From contig JAIKZO010000108.1 of assembly GCA_024682115.1 (NCBI GenBank), positions 55,132-119,131 of the forward strand: DNA of 64,000 nt, read 5' to 3'. Source of the stretch: Lachnospiraceae bacterium (GTDB taxonomy: Bacteria; Bacillota; Clostridia; Lachnospirales; Lachnospiraceae). Within the stretch, counting starts at the first letter, position 1, and the number at the start of each line of letters is the position of its first letter. The notes beneath the pieces were generated by a model, which made no database searches, was not told where the DNA came from, and worked only from the letters and a program-made list of their open reading frames with translations. The position numbers and the translations under genes were made by a program. Shown piece by piece: positions 8,968 to 17,512 of the stretch.

Positions 8968-10197
8968 CTATATCCAGAATATCATGTATAACTGGTCCCT
9001 GTTCTCCGCATATGATACGGAGCCGTCACGGGATATAATAAAGTCGAATATCTTTTGGTCATCCAGAAGATGATCCCGCATCTGCATATAGCAGTCCGCA
9101 TTGTCCATTTTGAGCATTATATATTCCTGCTCTTTGTTGTAGGCTCTGTTAAAAGCCTGCCAGAGCAGCTGGTCGTCAACCGCCGTGAAGTAAAGGCCTT
9201 CCCTGACAAAATAATTGTCTTCCATGCTCTCGCAGTAAGGAAGTTCCACCGGGCAGTTGAACTGATGGGTCTCCGCTATCTGGTTGGTCGTTATCAGAAG
9301 ATAATTGTAATTGACCGGAGGGAGTGAATTGGCAAGTTCGTCCGATTTATCCCTCAGGGTGTAGGAAGCGTCTCCCCACGTTACATCCATATAATAATAC
9401 CTGCCGTCGGCAAGTACCAGGTTCCAGGAATGCGATTCGCCGTTCTTTACAAAGCCCTGTACGGTCGTTGTTTTGATCCCGCAGGAATTAAGCAGCAGCT
9501 GGGCTGTCTTTGAATAACCCGAGCAGACACTTCGGCCGTTTTCAATGACCGAAACGATCGACTGGTTATACTCGGCGGACATATCGTATTCGGTCCCCTT
9601 TATGATATATTCGTATACAAATTTAATTATATTATAATCGTCGATGTTATCAACATTATTTTTCAGCGCATCGGAAAAACCGGCTATATAGGCATTGATC
9701 CTTTCCACATGCGCATTGACCTCATCAAGGGTCATGTTATAGTTCCCCGAAAAAGTCATTTTCTGAGGGGTATTACCGATCAGGTATCTGGTATAGTTAT
9801 ATCCTTCCACATAGAAAAGTTCGGGATGGTCATACAATACGCAGTTAAACACCCTGTCCATCTGCGCCTCATCCATGGTGGATATGACGACATCTTCCAT
9901 CATTCCCTGCAGGATATAAAGCATCTGGGTATATATGAGCCTGTCTTCAGTGGAAAGATGATCGTAATAATACAGTCCTTCCAGATCCCCGTTAAATTCC
10001 TCCGTTACGTTTTCCGGAACGGAAGGATACATATCCAATTCGTTCTGCGTTACGAGCTCTGTGTCCGAACCTGCATCAAAGGCCGGTGTGACAGTGCCGT
10101 TTATCGCGTCCGACACATCATTAAGGATACCCGTGCATCCCGTCATGAAGATCATCAGGGACAGCAGCAGTGCGGAAGTAAATAAGAATCTCTTCAT
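8968..10197 (-). CDS. Transglutaminase-like lipoprotein
   Basis: Predicted surface lipoprotein with a transglutaminase-like cysteine protease fold. The start at 10197 (MKRFLFTSAL) gives a signal peptide and a lipobox FMTGC with Cys at residue 21; the longer frame from 10269 runs into prfC. The catalytic triad is apparent: Cys in GRSVCSGYSKTAQLLL, His in ESHSWNLV and Asp in YYYMDVTWGD. Such domains act as proteases or in cell-wall protein processing; substrate unknown. It starts two bases after the prfC stop with no clear ribosome site, so coupling is likely. Having it within this core operon is unusual. Confidence 0.85.
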   Translation of the reverse strand: MKRFLFTSALLLSLMIFMTGCTGILNDVSDAINGTVTPAFDAGSDTELVTQNELDMYPSVPENVTEEFNGDLEGLYYYDHLSTEDRLIYTQMLYILQGMMEDVVISTMDEAQMDRVFNCVLYDHPELFYVEGYNYTRYLIGNTPQKMTFSGNYNMTLDEVNAHVERINAYIAGFSDALKNNVDNIDDYNIIKFVYEYIIKGTEYDMSAEYNQSIVSVIENGRSVCSGYSKTAQLLLNSCGIKTTTVQGFVKNGESHSWNLVLADGRYYYMDVTWGDASYTLRDKSDELANSLPPVNYNYLLITTNQIAETHQFNCPVELPYCESMEDNYFVREGLYFTAVDDQLLWQAFNRAYNKEQEYIMLKMDNADCYMQMRDHLLDDQKIFDFIISRDGSVSYAENRDQLYMIFWI

Positions 10198-10198
10198 A

Positions 10199-11791
10199 TC
10201 AGTTCTTGCTGAATTCGGCCAGTACAAGCCCTTCGTTTCTGTCAAGGACCATTCCGACACTCCAGGCATTGATGAACAGGAGCAGCGGATTGCCCTTAAG
10301 ATCAGCCACTTTTTTCATGTCGGAAGTACCTACTATCCTGTCTATATCCGTCGCACATTCCGTGATCCACCTGATATGCTCGTAAGGAAGCATCTCAAGT
10401 TTGATCTCGACGTTGTATTCGTTCTCGAGTCTGTATTTGAGCACGTCAAACTGAAGGACTCCGACAACTCCGACGATGATCTCTTCCATTCCGGTACCGA
10501 TCTCCCTGAATATCTGTATCGCACCTTCCTGGGCGATCTGTTCTATTCCCTTGACAAACTGTTTACGTTTCATCGTGTCGACCTGTCTTACCCTGGCAAA
10601 ATGCTCCGGGGCGAAAGTCGGGATGCCCTCGTATTTTATGTTTTCTTTGGGCATGCAAAGTGTATCGCCTATGCTGAACATACCCGGATCGAACACACCG
10701 ATTATATCTCCGGCGTATGCTTCTTCGAGTATCTTTCGTTCATCGGCCATTATCTGCTGAGGCTGGGAAAGGCGCATTACCCTGTTTCCCTGGACATGAC
10801 GCACTTCCATCGAAGAATCGTATTTACCCGAACAGATCCTCATAAATGCGATCCTGTCACGGTGAGCCTTGTTCATATTGGCCTGAATCTTAAACACAAA
10901 GGCGGAAAATTCGTTCTCGGTCGGAGAAATGACACCCGTGTCGGTATTCCTCGGAAGCGGAGTCGTTGTCATCTGCAGGAAATGCTCAAGGAAGAATCTC
11001 ACACCGAAATTGGTGAGAGCCGATCCGAAAAAGACCGGAGTGAGTTTTCCCGAACGCACCGCATCGATATCGAATTCGGCGGAAGCCCCGTCGAGCAGTT
11101 CTATCTCATCCAGAAGAAGTGAAGTCGCATCATCTCCTATCGCCGCTTTAAGAGCCGCGGGATCGTTGACCGAAACCTCTTCGGAAGAGCCTTCCTTCGT
11201 TCCTTTTTCGGTATCCGAATATGTTATGACACATTCTCTTTTTCTGTCATAAACGCCCTTGAACGCCTTACCCGAACCTATGGGCCAGTTGATCGGACAG
11301 GTCTCTATCCCGAGTTCCTTTTCGATCTCATCAAGGAGTTCGAACGTGTCGTTGGCATCGCGGTCCATCTTGTTTATGAACGTAAAGATGGGTATGCCGC
11401 GCATTCCGCAGACCTTGAAGAGCTTTCTGGTCTGGGCCTCGACACCTTTCGATGCATCTATGACCATGACAGCGGAATCGGCCGCCATCAGTGTTCTGTA
11501 TGTATCCTCGGAGAAGTCCTGATGTCCGGGTGTATCAAGTATGTTGATACAGAATCCGTCGTACTCGAACTGAAGAACCGAACTCGTTACCGAGATACCT
11601 CTTTCTTTTTCTATTTCCATCCAGTCGGAGACCGCGTGTCTTGCCGTCGCTTTACCCTTTACGGAACCTGCGAGGTTTATCGCTCCGCCGTAAAGAAGGA
11701 ACTTCTCCGTGAGCGTGGTCTTTCCCGCATCGGGGTGCGAGATTATCGCAAAAGTCCTGCGGCGGTTGATCTCCTTATCGTAATTACCCAT
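10199..11791 (-). CDS. prfC: Peptide chain release factor 3
   Basis: Translational GTPase that recycles RF1/RF2 from the ribosome. G1 is SHPDAGKTTLTEK at about residues 18-30, G2 region KERGISVTSSV, G3 DTPGHQDFSEDT and G4 NKMDRD. Length 530 residues and the C-terminal domain (EGAIQIFREIGTG, VVGVLQFDVLKYRLENEYN) separate it from EF-G. It lies 24 bases after deoB and directly before the transglutaminase-like lipoprotein gene. Confidence 0.96.
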   Translation of the reverse strand: MGNYDKEINRRRTFAIISHPDAGKTTLTEKFLLYGGAINLAGSVKGKATARHAVSDWMEIEKERGISVTSSVLQFEYDGFCINILDTPGHQDFSEDTYRTLMAADSAVMVIDASKGVEAQTRKLFKVCGMRGIPIFTFINKMDRDANDTFELLDEIEKELGIETCPINWPIGSGKAFKGVYDRKRECVITYSDTEKGTKEGSSEEVSVNDPAALKAAIGDDATSLLLDEIELLDGASAEFDIDAVRSGKLTPVFFGSALTNFGVRFFLEHFLQMTTTPLPRNTDTGVISPTENEFSAFVFKIQANMNKAHRDRIAFMRICSGKYDSSMEVRHVQGNRVMRLSQPQQIMADERKILEEAYAGDIIGVFDPGMFSIGDTLCMPKENIKYEGIPTFAPEHFARVRQVDTMKRKQFVKGIEQIAQEGAIQIFREIGTGMEEIIVGVVGVLQFDVLKYRLENEYNVEIKLEMLPYEHIRWITECATDIDRIVGTSDMKKVADLKGNPLLLFINAWSVGMVLDRNEGLVLAEFSKN

Positions 11792-11815
11792 TTTTATATC
11801 TCCCAGATCCGGTCT

Positions 11816-12973
11816 TCAGATCACCGGTGTTCCCGCGATATTGCCCTTAACATCAAGCAGCTTTAAAACAGTAGCACCGATATCGGAAAATGTCTCTCTC
11901 GTTCCGAGATTGACCGGTTTTATCTTTTGTCCGTACATTATGAACGGTACATACTCCCTTGTATGATCCGTTGTCTTTGTATAGGCGGGATCGCATCCGT
12001 GGTCCGCCGTGATCATGAGGACATCGTCCTCTCTCATCTTTGATGTGATCTCGGGCAGTCTTCTGTCAAAATACGAAAGTGCCTTTGCATATCCGTCAAC
12101 GTCCCTTCGATGGCCGTAGAGCATATCGTAATCAACGAGATTTACAAAGCAAAGACCTTCGAAATCATGATCGAGATACTCTATCGTCTTGTTGATCCCT
12201 TCCTCATTTCCGGAAGTATAGGTGAATTCGGTTATACCCGCACCGGCAAAGATATCCTTGATCTTTCCTACCGCAATGACACTCTTGCCTGCATTCTTTA
12301 TATTGTCGAGCATGGTGTCTTTGGGCGGTATGAGTGAAAAATCATGCCTTTTCGGAGTTCTTACATAGTTGCCGGAAGTTCCCACAAAAGGTCTTGCTAT
12401 AACTCTTCCGACACCGTGCTCACCCGTAAGGATGTCTCTTGCTTTCGCACAGTAATCGTAAAGGGTCTCAACAGGAACTATATCTTCGTGAGCGGCGATC
12501 TGGAAAACGGAATCCGCGGAAGTATAAACTATAAGATCCCCCGTCTTCACATGTTCGTCACCGTAATCGTTGATGACCTGCGTTCCGGAATAAGGCTTGT
12601 TGCAGAGCACTCCTCTTCCGGTCTGCTTTGAAAACTCCTTAAGGATCTCCTCGGGGAACCCGTCGGGATAAGTAGGAAGCGGCTTGGGCGATATGACTCC
12701 GGCTATCTCCCAGTGTCCTATCGTGGTATCCTTTCCCATGGACTTTTCGCGGCACCTGGCTACGGTGGCTTTGATATCGTCCGTACCCTCGGCCCATTCG
12801 TTAACGCCGTCTATATTGAAGAGCCCCATCTTCTTTAAATTGGGCATGTCAAAAAACTCGCTCTTCGAACATGATCTTAATGTATTCGTACCGAGATCGC
12901 CGAAAAGATCCGCATCCGGTTCTTCACCTATTCCGACACTGTCAAGCACTATGAGAAAAACCCTTTTAGCCAT
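11816..12973 (-). CDS. deoB: Phosphopentomutase
   Basis: Mn-dependent enzyme that interconverts ribose 1-phosphate and ribose 5-phosphate (or deoxy forms) in nucleoside salvage. It belongs to the alkaline phosphatase superfamily. The N-terminus VFLIVLDSVGIGEEPDA carries the first metal ligand and the family signature, with the catalytic Thr in GKDTTIGHWEIAG. The C-terminal metal site reads ITADHGCDPAYTKTTDHTREYVPF. Length 385 is typical. It starts just after the pnp terminator; no promoter is obvious in the 17 bases between. Confidence 0.96.
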   Translation of the reverse strand: MAKRVFLIVLDSVGIGEEPDADLFGDLGTNTLRSCSKSEFFDMPNLKKMGLFNIDGVNEWAEGTDDIKATVARCREKSMGKDTTIGHWEIAGVISPKPLPTYPDGFPEEILKEFSKQTGRGVLCNKPYSGTQVINDYGDEHVKTGDLIVYTSADSVFQIAAHEDIVPVETLYDYCAKARDILTGEHGVGRVIARPFVGTSGNYVRTPKRHDFSLIPPKDTMLDNIKNAGKSVIAVGKIKDIFAGAGITEFTYTSGNEEGINKTIEYLDHDFEGLCFVNLVDYDMLYGHRRDVDGYAKALSYFDRRLPEITSKMREDDVLMITADHGCDPAYTKTTDHTREYVPFIMYGQKIKPVNLGTRETFSDIGATVLKLLDVKGNIAGTPVI

Positions 12974-12990
12974 ATAACCTCCTTACTGTT

Positions 12991-13024
12991 AAAACAAGAG
13001 CAGAACCTATTGTTCTGCTCTTTT
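12991..13024 (-). terminator. Rho-independent terminator of pnp
   Basis: On the minus strand, stem AAGAGCAGAAC (13022-13012) pairs perfectly with GTTCTGCTCTT (13006-12996) over an AATAGG-like loop, followed by a TG TTTT tract. It lies 55 bases after the pnp stop and before deoB. Confidence 0.9.
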
Positions 13025-13078
13025 GAAATCATGATCACCCGAAACGATCCTGGATCATACCGGGACTTTTATAAACAG

Positions 13079-15166
13079 TTATTGCTGAACGTCCTTCATG
13101 CTGAAGCTCATTCTGCCCATCTTGTCCTTTCCGAGGCAGACAACTTTAACCTTATCTCCGAGAGTAAGGACATCTTCAACATGGTTGATCCTCTCCTTGG
13201 CGATCTTTGAAATGTGAACCATTCCTTCCTTGCCGGGAGCAAACTCAACGAACGCACCGAATTCCTTTATCGATACGACAACGCCGTCGAATACCTGACC
13301 TTCTTCGTAATCCGTAACGATGGTCTTGATGTAATCGATAGCCTTGTCCATTCCGTCCTTATCGGTACCGCATACGCTGACCATACCGTCATCCGTGATA
13401 TCGATCTTAACGTTGCAGCGTGCGATGATCTCGTTGATCGTCTTACCGCGCTGTCCGACAACATCACCGATCTTCTCGGGATCGATCTGCATGGAGATGA
13501 TCTTGGGAGCGTACTGGTTAACTTCTTTTCTGGGTTCTGCGATGGCTTTCTTCATGCAGTTATCCATGATGTAAAGTCTTGCATCGCGGCATCTTGAGAT
13601 GGCGCCCTCAACGATGGGACGTGTAAGTCCGTGGATCTTGATATCCATCTGGATAGCAGTGATACCATCGGTCGTACCTGTCACCTTGAAGTCCATGTCT
13701 CCGAAGAAATCTTCAAGACCCTGGATATCGGTAAGGAGAACGAAATCATCATCCGTATCACCGGTAACAAGACCGCATGAGATACCTGCGACCATCTTCT
13801 TTATGGGAACTCCGGCAGCCATCAGTGACATACATGAAGAACATGTAGAAGCCATTGATGTGGAACCGTTTGATTCGAATGTTTCGGAAACTGTCCTTAT
13901 TGCATAAGGGAACTCTTCCTCTGAAGGAAGAACAGGGATCAGAGCTCTCTCGGCAAGAGCACCGTGGCCGATCTCACGTCTTCCGGGTCCGCGTGAAGGC
14001 TTGGTCTCACCAACGGAATATGACGGGAAGTTATAGTGGTGCATATATCTCTTTACGGTTTCGTTCTCGTCAAGTCCGTCAACCTTCTGAGCCTCTGACA
14101 AAGGTGCAAGCGTACATACGTTACAGATCTGTGTCTGTCCTCTGGTGAACATCGCACTTCCGTGTACTCTGGGAATGATATCGACCTCAGCGGCCAGAGG
14201 ACGGATCTGTGTGATCTCACGACCGTCGGGACGCTTGTGGTCCTTTAAAATCATCTTTCTGATGGTCTTCTTTTCATACTGGTAGATAGCCTCTCCGAGA
14301 ATAGCAAGGTATTCTTCGTTGTCGGCAAACTTCTCTTCGCACTTTTCGGTGATCTGCTTGATGTTTCCTTCACGTGTCTGCTTATCGTCCGTGAATACGG
14401 CAACCTCCATCTCCTCGGGAGGGCAGATCTCTCTTATTGCTGCAAAAAGTTCTTCGGGTATAGCACATGAAGTATATTCATGCTTCGGCTTTCCGGCCTC
14501 TTTAACGATGCCTTCGATGAAAGCGATAATCGTCTGGTTGATCTCGTGAGCCTTATAGATGGCTTCGATCATCTTATCTTCGGGGATCTCGTTGGCACCT
14601 GCCTCGATCATGATGACCTTTTCCTTGGTCGATGCAACCGTAAGGTTAAGATCTCCTTCCTTCCACTGCTTCTGTGAAGGGTTGATGATGAACTGTCCGT
14701 CGATCATTCCGACCTGTGTCATTGCACAGGGGCCGTCAAACGGTATGTCTGAAATACATGTAGAGATAGATGCTCCGAGCATTGCAACGAGCTCGGGTCT
14801 GCACTCGGGATCCACAGACATTACCATGTTGTTCAATGTAACATCGTTTCTGTAATCCTTGGGGAAAAGAGGTCTCATGGGCCTGTCTATAACACGGCTC
14901 GTGAGGATCGCGTTCTCGGAAGCTTTTCCTTCACGCTTGTTGTATCCTCCGGGAATTTTTCCTACTGCGTATGATTTCTCCTCATACTCAACACTGAGCG
15001 GGAAGAAATCGATCCCGTCCCTGGGCTTGTCCGAAGCGGTAGCCGTACACAATACGGTCGTATCGCCATAGTGCATGAAAGCACATCCGTTGGCCTGTTT
15101 ACCTACTCTGCCGATGTCGACGCTTAAGGTCCTGCCGGCCAGTTCCATAGAATAAGTCTTAAACAT
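13079..15166 (-). CDS. pnp: Polyribonucleotide nucleotidyltransferase (PNPase)
   Basis: Phosphorolytic 3'-5' exoribonuclease of mRNA turnover. It has two RNase PH domains (first about residues 10-210; second from about 310 with RPDGREITQIRPLAAEVDIIP), the FESNGSTSMASTC active-site region, a KH domain (about 550-615, IGDVVGQRGKTINEII) and a C-terminal S1 domain (GQVFDGVVVSIKEFGAFVEF). Length 695 is typical. It follows rpsO, the conserved rpsO-pnp arrangement, with its own likely promoter in the gap. RNase PH 1 normally lacks catalysis in this family. Confidence 0.98.
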   Translation of the reverse strand: MFKTYSMELAGRTLSVDIGRVGKQANGCAFMHYGDTTVLCTATASDKPRDGIDFFPLSVEYEEKSYAVGKIPGGYNKREGKASENAILTSRVIDRPMRPLFPKDYRNDVTLNNMVMSVDPECRPELVAMLGASISTCISDIPFDGPCAMTQVGMIDGQFIINPSQKQWKEGDLNLTVASTKEKVIMIEAGANEIPEDKMIEAIYKAHEINQTIIAFIEGIVKEAGKPKHEYTSCAIPEELFAAIREICPPEEMEVAVFTDDKQTREGNIKQITEKCEEKFADNEEYLAILGEAIYQYEKKTIRKMILKDHKRPDGREITQIRPLAAEVDIIPRVHGSAMFTRGQTQICNVCTLAPLSEAQKVDGLDENETVKRYMHHYNFPSYSVGETKPSRGPGRREIGHGALAERALIPVLPSEEEFPYAIRTVSETFESNGSTSMASTCSSCMSLMAAGVPIKKMVAGISCGLVTGDTDDDFVLLTDIQGLEDFFGDMDFKVTGTTDGITAIQMDIKIHGLTRPIVEGAISRCRDARLYIMDNCMKKAIAEPRKEVNQYAPKIISMQIDPEKIGDVVGQRGKTINEIIARCNVKIDITDDGMVSVCGTDKDGMDKAIDYIKTIVTDYEEGQVFDGVVVSIKEFGAFVEFAPGKEGMVHISKIAKERINHVEDVLTLGDKVKVVCLGKDKMGRMSFSMKDVQQ

Positions 15167-15191
15167 ATCCTTCTCCTTTTCTTGAAATATA

Positions 15192-15220
15192 ATTACTCAA
15201 GGCAAAGGAATCATTGTCAA
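15192..15220 (-). promoter_or_regulatory. Possible pnp promoter
   Basis: On the minus strand a perfect TTGACA (15220-15215) lies 17 bases before AGTAAT (15197-15192), about 25 bases upstream of the pnp start. The -10 match is only partial, and a TATATT lies further down, so the call is tentative. Confidence 0.4.
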
Positions 15221-15307
15221 AAAGCAAATAACCGCATCGATGTACGATAGGATTATTTACTCTTTGACGGAGCAGATCCCCTGCCTTGTAAAACACATAA
15301 GTCAGGT

Positions 15308-15341
15308 AAAGCGGAGTCGCCAAAAAGCGCTCCGCTTTTAC
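15308..15341 (-). terminator. Hairpin after rpsO (weak terminator or attenuator)
   Basis: The minus strand reads AAAGCGGAG, a 13-base loop, then CTCCGCTTT, a perfect 9-bp stem six bases after the rpsO stop. The T tract is short (TTT then ACC), so it may be a partial terminator, a processing site or mRNA 3' end stabiliser between rpsO and pnp. Confidence 0.55.
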
Positions 15342-15346
15342 ATGAA

Positions 15347-15613
15347 TTACTTTCTTAATCCGAGCTTTTCGATAAGGGCACGATATCTTTCGATATCCTT
15401 ATCCTTAAGGTATCTTAAGAGTCCGCGTCTTCTTCCGACCATCTTGAGCATTCCGCGACGTGAGTGGTTGTCCTGGGGATGTTCCTTAAGATGAGCGGTA
15501 AGTTCCTCGATCCTTGCAGTAAGAACCGCAACCTGAACTTCCGGTGAACCGGTGTCGTTGGGACAGGTAGCGTACTCTTTCATGATAGCGCTCTTTTTTT
15601 CGTTTGAGATCAT
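15347..15613 (-). CDS. rpsO: 30S ribosomal protein S15
   Basis: Binds the 16S rRNA central domain early in 30S assembly. The ATG at 15613 with GGAGG seven bases upstream gives 88 residues ([18 protein letters not shown]), the normal length. Upstream in-frame codons to 15739 are leader, not protein. The core [36 protein letters not shown] is diagnostic (shown in pieces: [24 protein letters not shown]). It precedes pnp and has its own promoter and a structured leader. Confidence 0.97.
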   Translation of the reverse strand: MISNEKKSAIMKEYATCPNDTGSPEVQVAVLTARIEELTAHLKEHPQDNHSRRGMLKMVGRRRGLLRYLKDKDIERYRALIEKLGLRK

Positions 15614-15739
15614 ATTAGCCTCCTTAAATAACTCTTCCGCCTTATGGCGGGAAATGCCTGTTACTAAGACCGGGTTGGAGCTTCCCTGATCCGGGTAACG
15701 GTTAATGTGGTAACCTGTGCGGACGATAAAACCGCACAC
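15614..15739 (-). promoter_or_regulatory. Structured rpsO leader, candidate S15 autoregulatory site
   Basis: This 126-base leader has at least two hairpins on the minus strand: GTGCGG pairing with CCGCAC near the 5' end and CCGCC-ATAA-GGCGG just before the ribosome site. S15 is known to repress its own translation through leader RNA in several phyla. Whether this leader binds S15 is inference from position and structure. Confidence 0.45.
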
Positions 15740-15745
15740 TAAGTT

Positions 15746-15774
15746 AATTTATCACAGATCTTCCCCGTTGTAAA
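15746..15774 (-). promoter_or_regulatory. rpsO promoter
   Basis: Minus-strand TTTACA (15774-15769), a 17-base spacer and TAAATT (15751-15746) fit a sigma-A type promoter. Transcription would start near 15739, giving a leader of about 125 bases before rpsO. Confidence 0.6.
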
Positions 15775-15822
15775 GGTTTTTTACCCTGAATTACAAGTAT
15801 ATTGGAAAGTACCTGTTACGCA

Positions 15823-15853
15823 GAAAATCGGCCGCCGGAAACCGACGACCGAT
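15823..15853 (-). terminator. Terminator of the CAP-domain gene
   Basis: A 12-bp minus-strand stem (ATCGGTCGTCGG with CCGGCGGCCGAT, two G-U pairs), a three-base loop and a TTTT tail lie 32 bases after the stop of the CAP-domain gene. Confidence 0.8.
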
Positions 15854-15884
15854 CATTCTTCTCTTTAATTATACGGGATACTTC

Positions 15885-16442
15885 TTAATACCCGAATTCG
15901 TTAGCCCAGTACCACTGGCCGCCCTGAATGTGAATGGCAATGGCTGCGGTCTTGAAACTTCCGAAGAGGATGTTGTCCTTATGTGTGGGAGAAGCCATCC
16001 ATGCATTGAATGCTGCTTCGGCTGAATCATATCCCTTGGCAAGGTTCTCTCCGTATACGAGGTTACTGTTAACGGTCCAGTATTCGCTTCCGTCGGGACG
16101 CGTATGTGACCATAACTGAGCTGCCTCAACCGCTCTTACCGCAGATGCCTGCTCAAGTCCTGTACTCCATGTAAGGGTACCTAATCCGGAACCGGCACGG
16201 GCATTGTTGATAGTATCCAGAGCTGCCTTGGCGATAGCCTTTGACTCGGCTGTTCCGGAAAGCTGATCGGCAAGTGCCGTAATGTTCGGATCGATATAAA
16301 CTATACCGTCTCCGGGTACTGTGTCATCTCTTCTGGCCGCATCGGAAGGTACTTCGCCTTTGCCTGCCGAGAATATTCCAAGCACAAGAACAAGCGCGAA
16401 TACGATTGCACTTATTGCCTGAATTATCTTTTTACTTTTCAC
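15885..16442 (-). CDS. Exported CAP (SCP/PR-1-like) domain protein
   Basis: Small secreted or membrane-anchored protein. The start is GTG at 16442, with a GGGGTGAT ribosome site; the first 27 residues have a Lys-rich head and a hydrophobic segment (IIQAISAIVFALVLVLGIF) that serves as signal or anchor. Residues from about 60 to 185 match the CAP fold: ALDTINNARAGSGLGTLTWS, then RAVEAAQLWSHTRPDGSEYW, then GENLAKGYDSAEAAFNAWMASPTHKDNI. CAP proteins occur widely in Gram-positive exported proteomes; function varies and is not known here. It stands alone between its own promoter and terminator. Confidence 0.88.
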   Translation of the reverse strand: MKSKKIIQAISAIVFALVLVLGIFSAGKGEVPSDAARRDDTVPGDGIVYIDPNITALADQLSGTAESKAIAKAALDTINNARAGSGLGTLTWSTGLEQASAVRAVEAAQLWSHTRPDGSEYWTVNSNLVYGENLAKGYDSAEAAFNAWMASPTHKDNILFGSFKTAAIAIHIQGGQWYWANEFGY

Positions 16443-16487
16443 GATATCACCCCTTTCAGATCGTTTCGTATATATTCAAGTATAAAC

Positions 16488-16530
16488 ATATACATCTTTT
16501 CCTAGTACCATTGTACCATATATCCGTATT
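16488..16530 (-). promoter_or_regulatory. Promoter of the CAP-domain gene
   Basis: On the minus strand TTCACA, 16 bases, then TACAAT precede the gene by about 60-90 bases. The core GGTAC occurs three times close together around this promoter (GGTACC, GGTACA, GGTACT), which may be an operator. The exact bounds are approximate. Confidence 0.5.
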
Positions 16531-16570
16531 TTGTGAAGGTACCAATTTTGAAAATTTTTCTCCGTCGTCC

Positions 16571-17503
16571 TCACAGGAAATCATAGTGTGTGATCGCACG
16601 GTGGGAAGCCTTTTCCTTACGGAAACTCAAAGGATTTATACCCATCTGTTTCTTGAATGTCTCCGCAAAATAACTTGCTCCGGCAAATCCCGTTTCATAG
16701 CAGATCTCGGTTATGGTCATATCCGTCTCCTGAAGAAGATAGATACTTTTCTGGATCCTGTAATCTTTTAAAAACTCGCCCGGAGTCTTATTTACATACA
16801 TATTAAAGATATTCGTACCCATCGTCTTTCCGACGCCGCCCGCTTCGCATATATCGACAAGGCTTATCTTTTCCTTGTAATGCTCATGTATGAAAGAGAT
16901 CATGTCCTTAAGGATCGCCAGATGATGATTGTTCCTGGTGTTATCAGGTTCCTTAAGCGATACGTTATTGTATATCCTGTTCCAGATATCGAAGAAATAC
17001 TTGATGATGAGAAGTTCTCCGCCCTTTTTATCCTTAACGTCATGGATCTTTTTGATGTCTTCTATCACATCGTACTGCCACAGCCTGGTCGGATTCAGGA
17101 TAAGATAGGTAAAACTCTCGTTCTTTATCACGGGTTCGATAAAAGTCTCATCCACGTATTTTGAAGTAGCAAGAAGCATCGGATGCATTATGACGCATAT
17201 GGTCTCAACGGCCGCACCGTTATCTGACAGGCAGACATGAAGTTTCCTTGAATTGACCATTATGGCCTCACCTTCCATGAGCCTTACGATCTCGCCCTCC
17301 ACGCTGTATCTCATCGAGCCCTTAACGACGAGCATGAATTCGATATCATCATGCCAGTGATCCGTGATCGAAAATCTGAAATTGTCTCCCACACTGTTAT
17401 GTGTGATATATGCCGGAAACTCCGGATTGTTATACTTAAAGACCTGGGATTTGTCGTTGCCTATCCCGAACTGGTTTCTTTGTGTTTCGGACTGTTTGTT
17501 CAT
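16571..17503 (-). CDS. AraC family transcription regulator with cupin sensor
   Basis: Two-domain regulator of 310 residues. The N-terminal part is a cupin-like ligand domain (HWHDDIEFMLVVKGSMRYSVEG around residues 48-70, then EGEAIMVNSRKLHV). The C-terminal part, about 200-300, has two AraC helix-turn-helix motifs, including ISLVDICEAGGVGKTMG and ITEICYETGFAGASYFAETF. The family usually controls sugar or stress genes. It lies nine bases after ribF, at the end of the translation operon, and the ligand is unknown. Confidence 0.92.
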   Translation of the reverse strand: MNKQSETQRNQFGIGNDKSQVFKYNNPEFPAYITHNSVGDNFRFSITDHWHDDIEFMLVVKGSMRYSVEGEIVRLMEGEAIMVNSRKLHVCLSDNGAAVETICVIMHPMLLATSKYVDETFIEPVIKNESFTYLILNPTRLWQYDVIEDIKKIHDVKDKKGGELLIIKYFFDIWNRIYNNVSLKEPDNTRNNHHLAILKDMISFIHEHYKEKISLVDICEAGGVGKTMGTNIFNMYVNKTPGEFLKDYRIQKSIYLLQETDMTITEICYETGFAGASYFAETFKKQMGINPLSFRKEKASHRAITHYDFL

Positions 17504-17512
17504 AATTCCCCT

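Noticed and set aside
15614..15739. N-terminal extension of S15
   Set aside because: S15 is 88-89 residues in all bacteria; the ATG at 15613 has a perfect GGAGG site.
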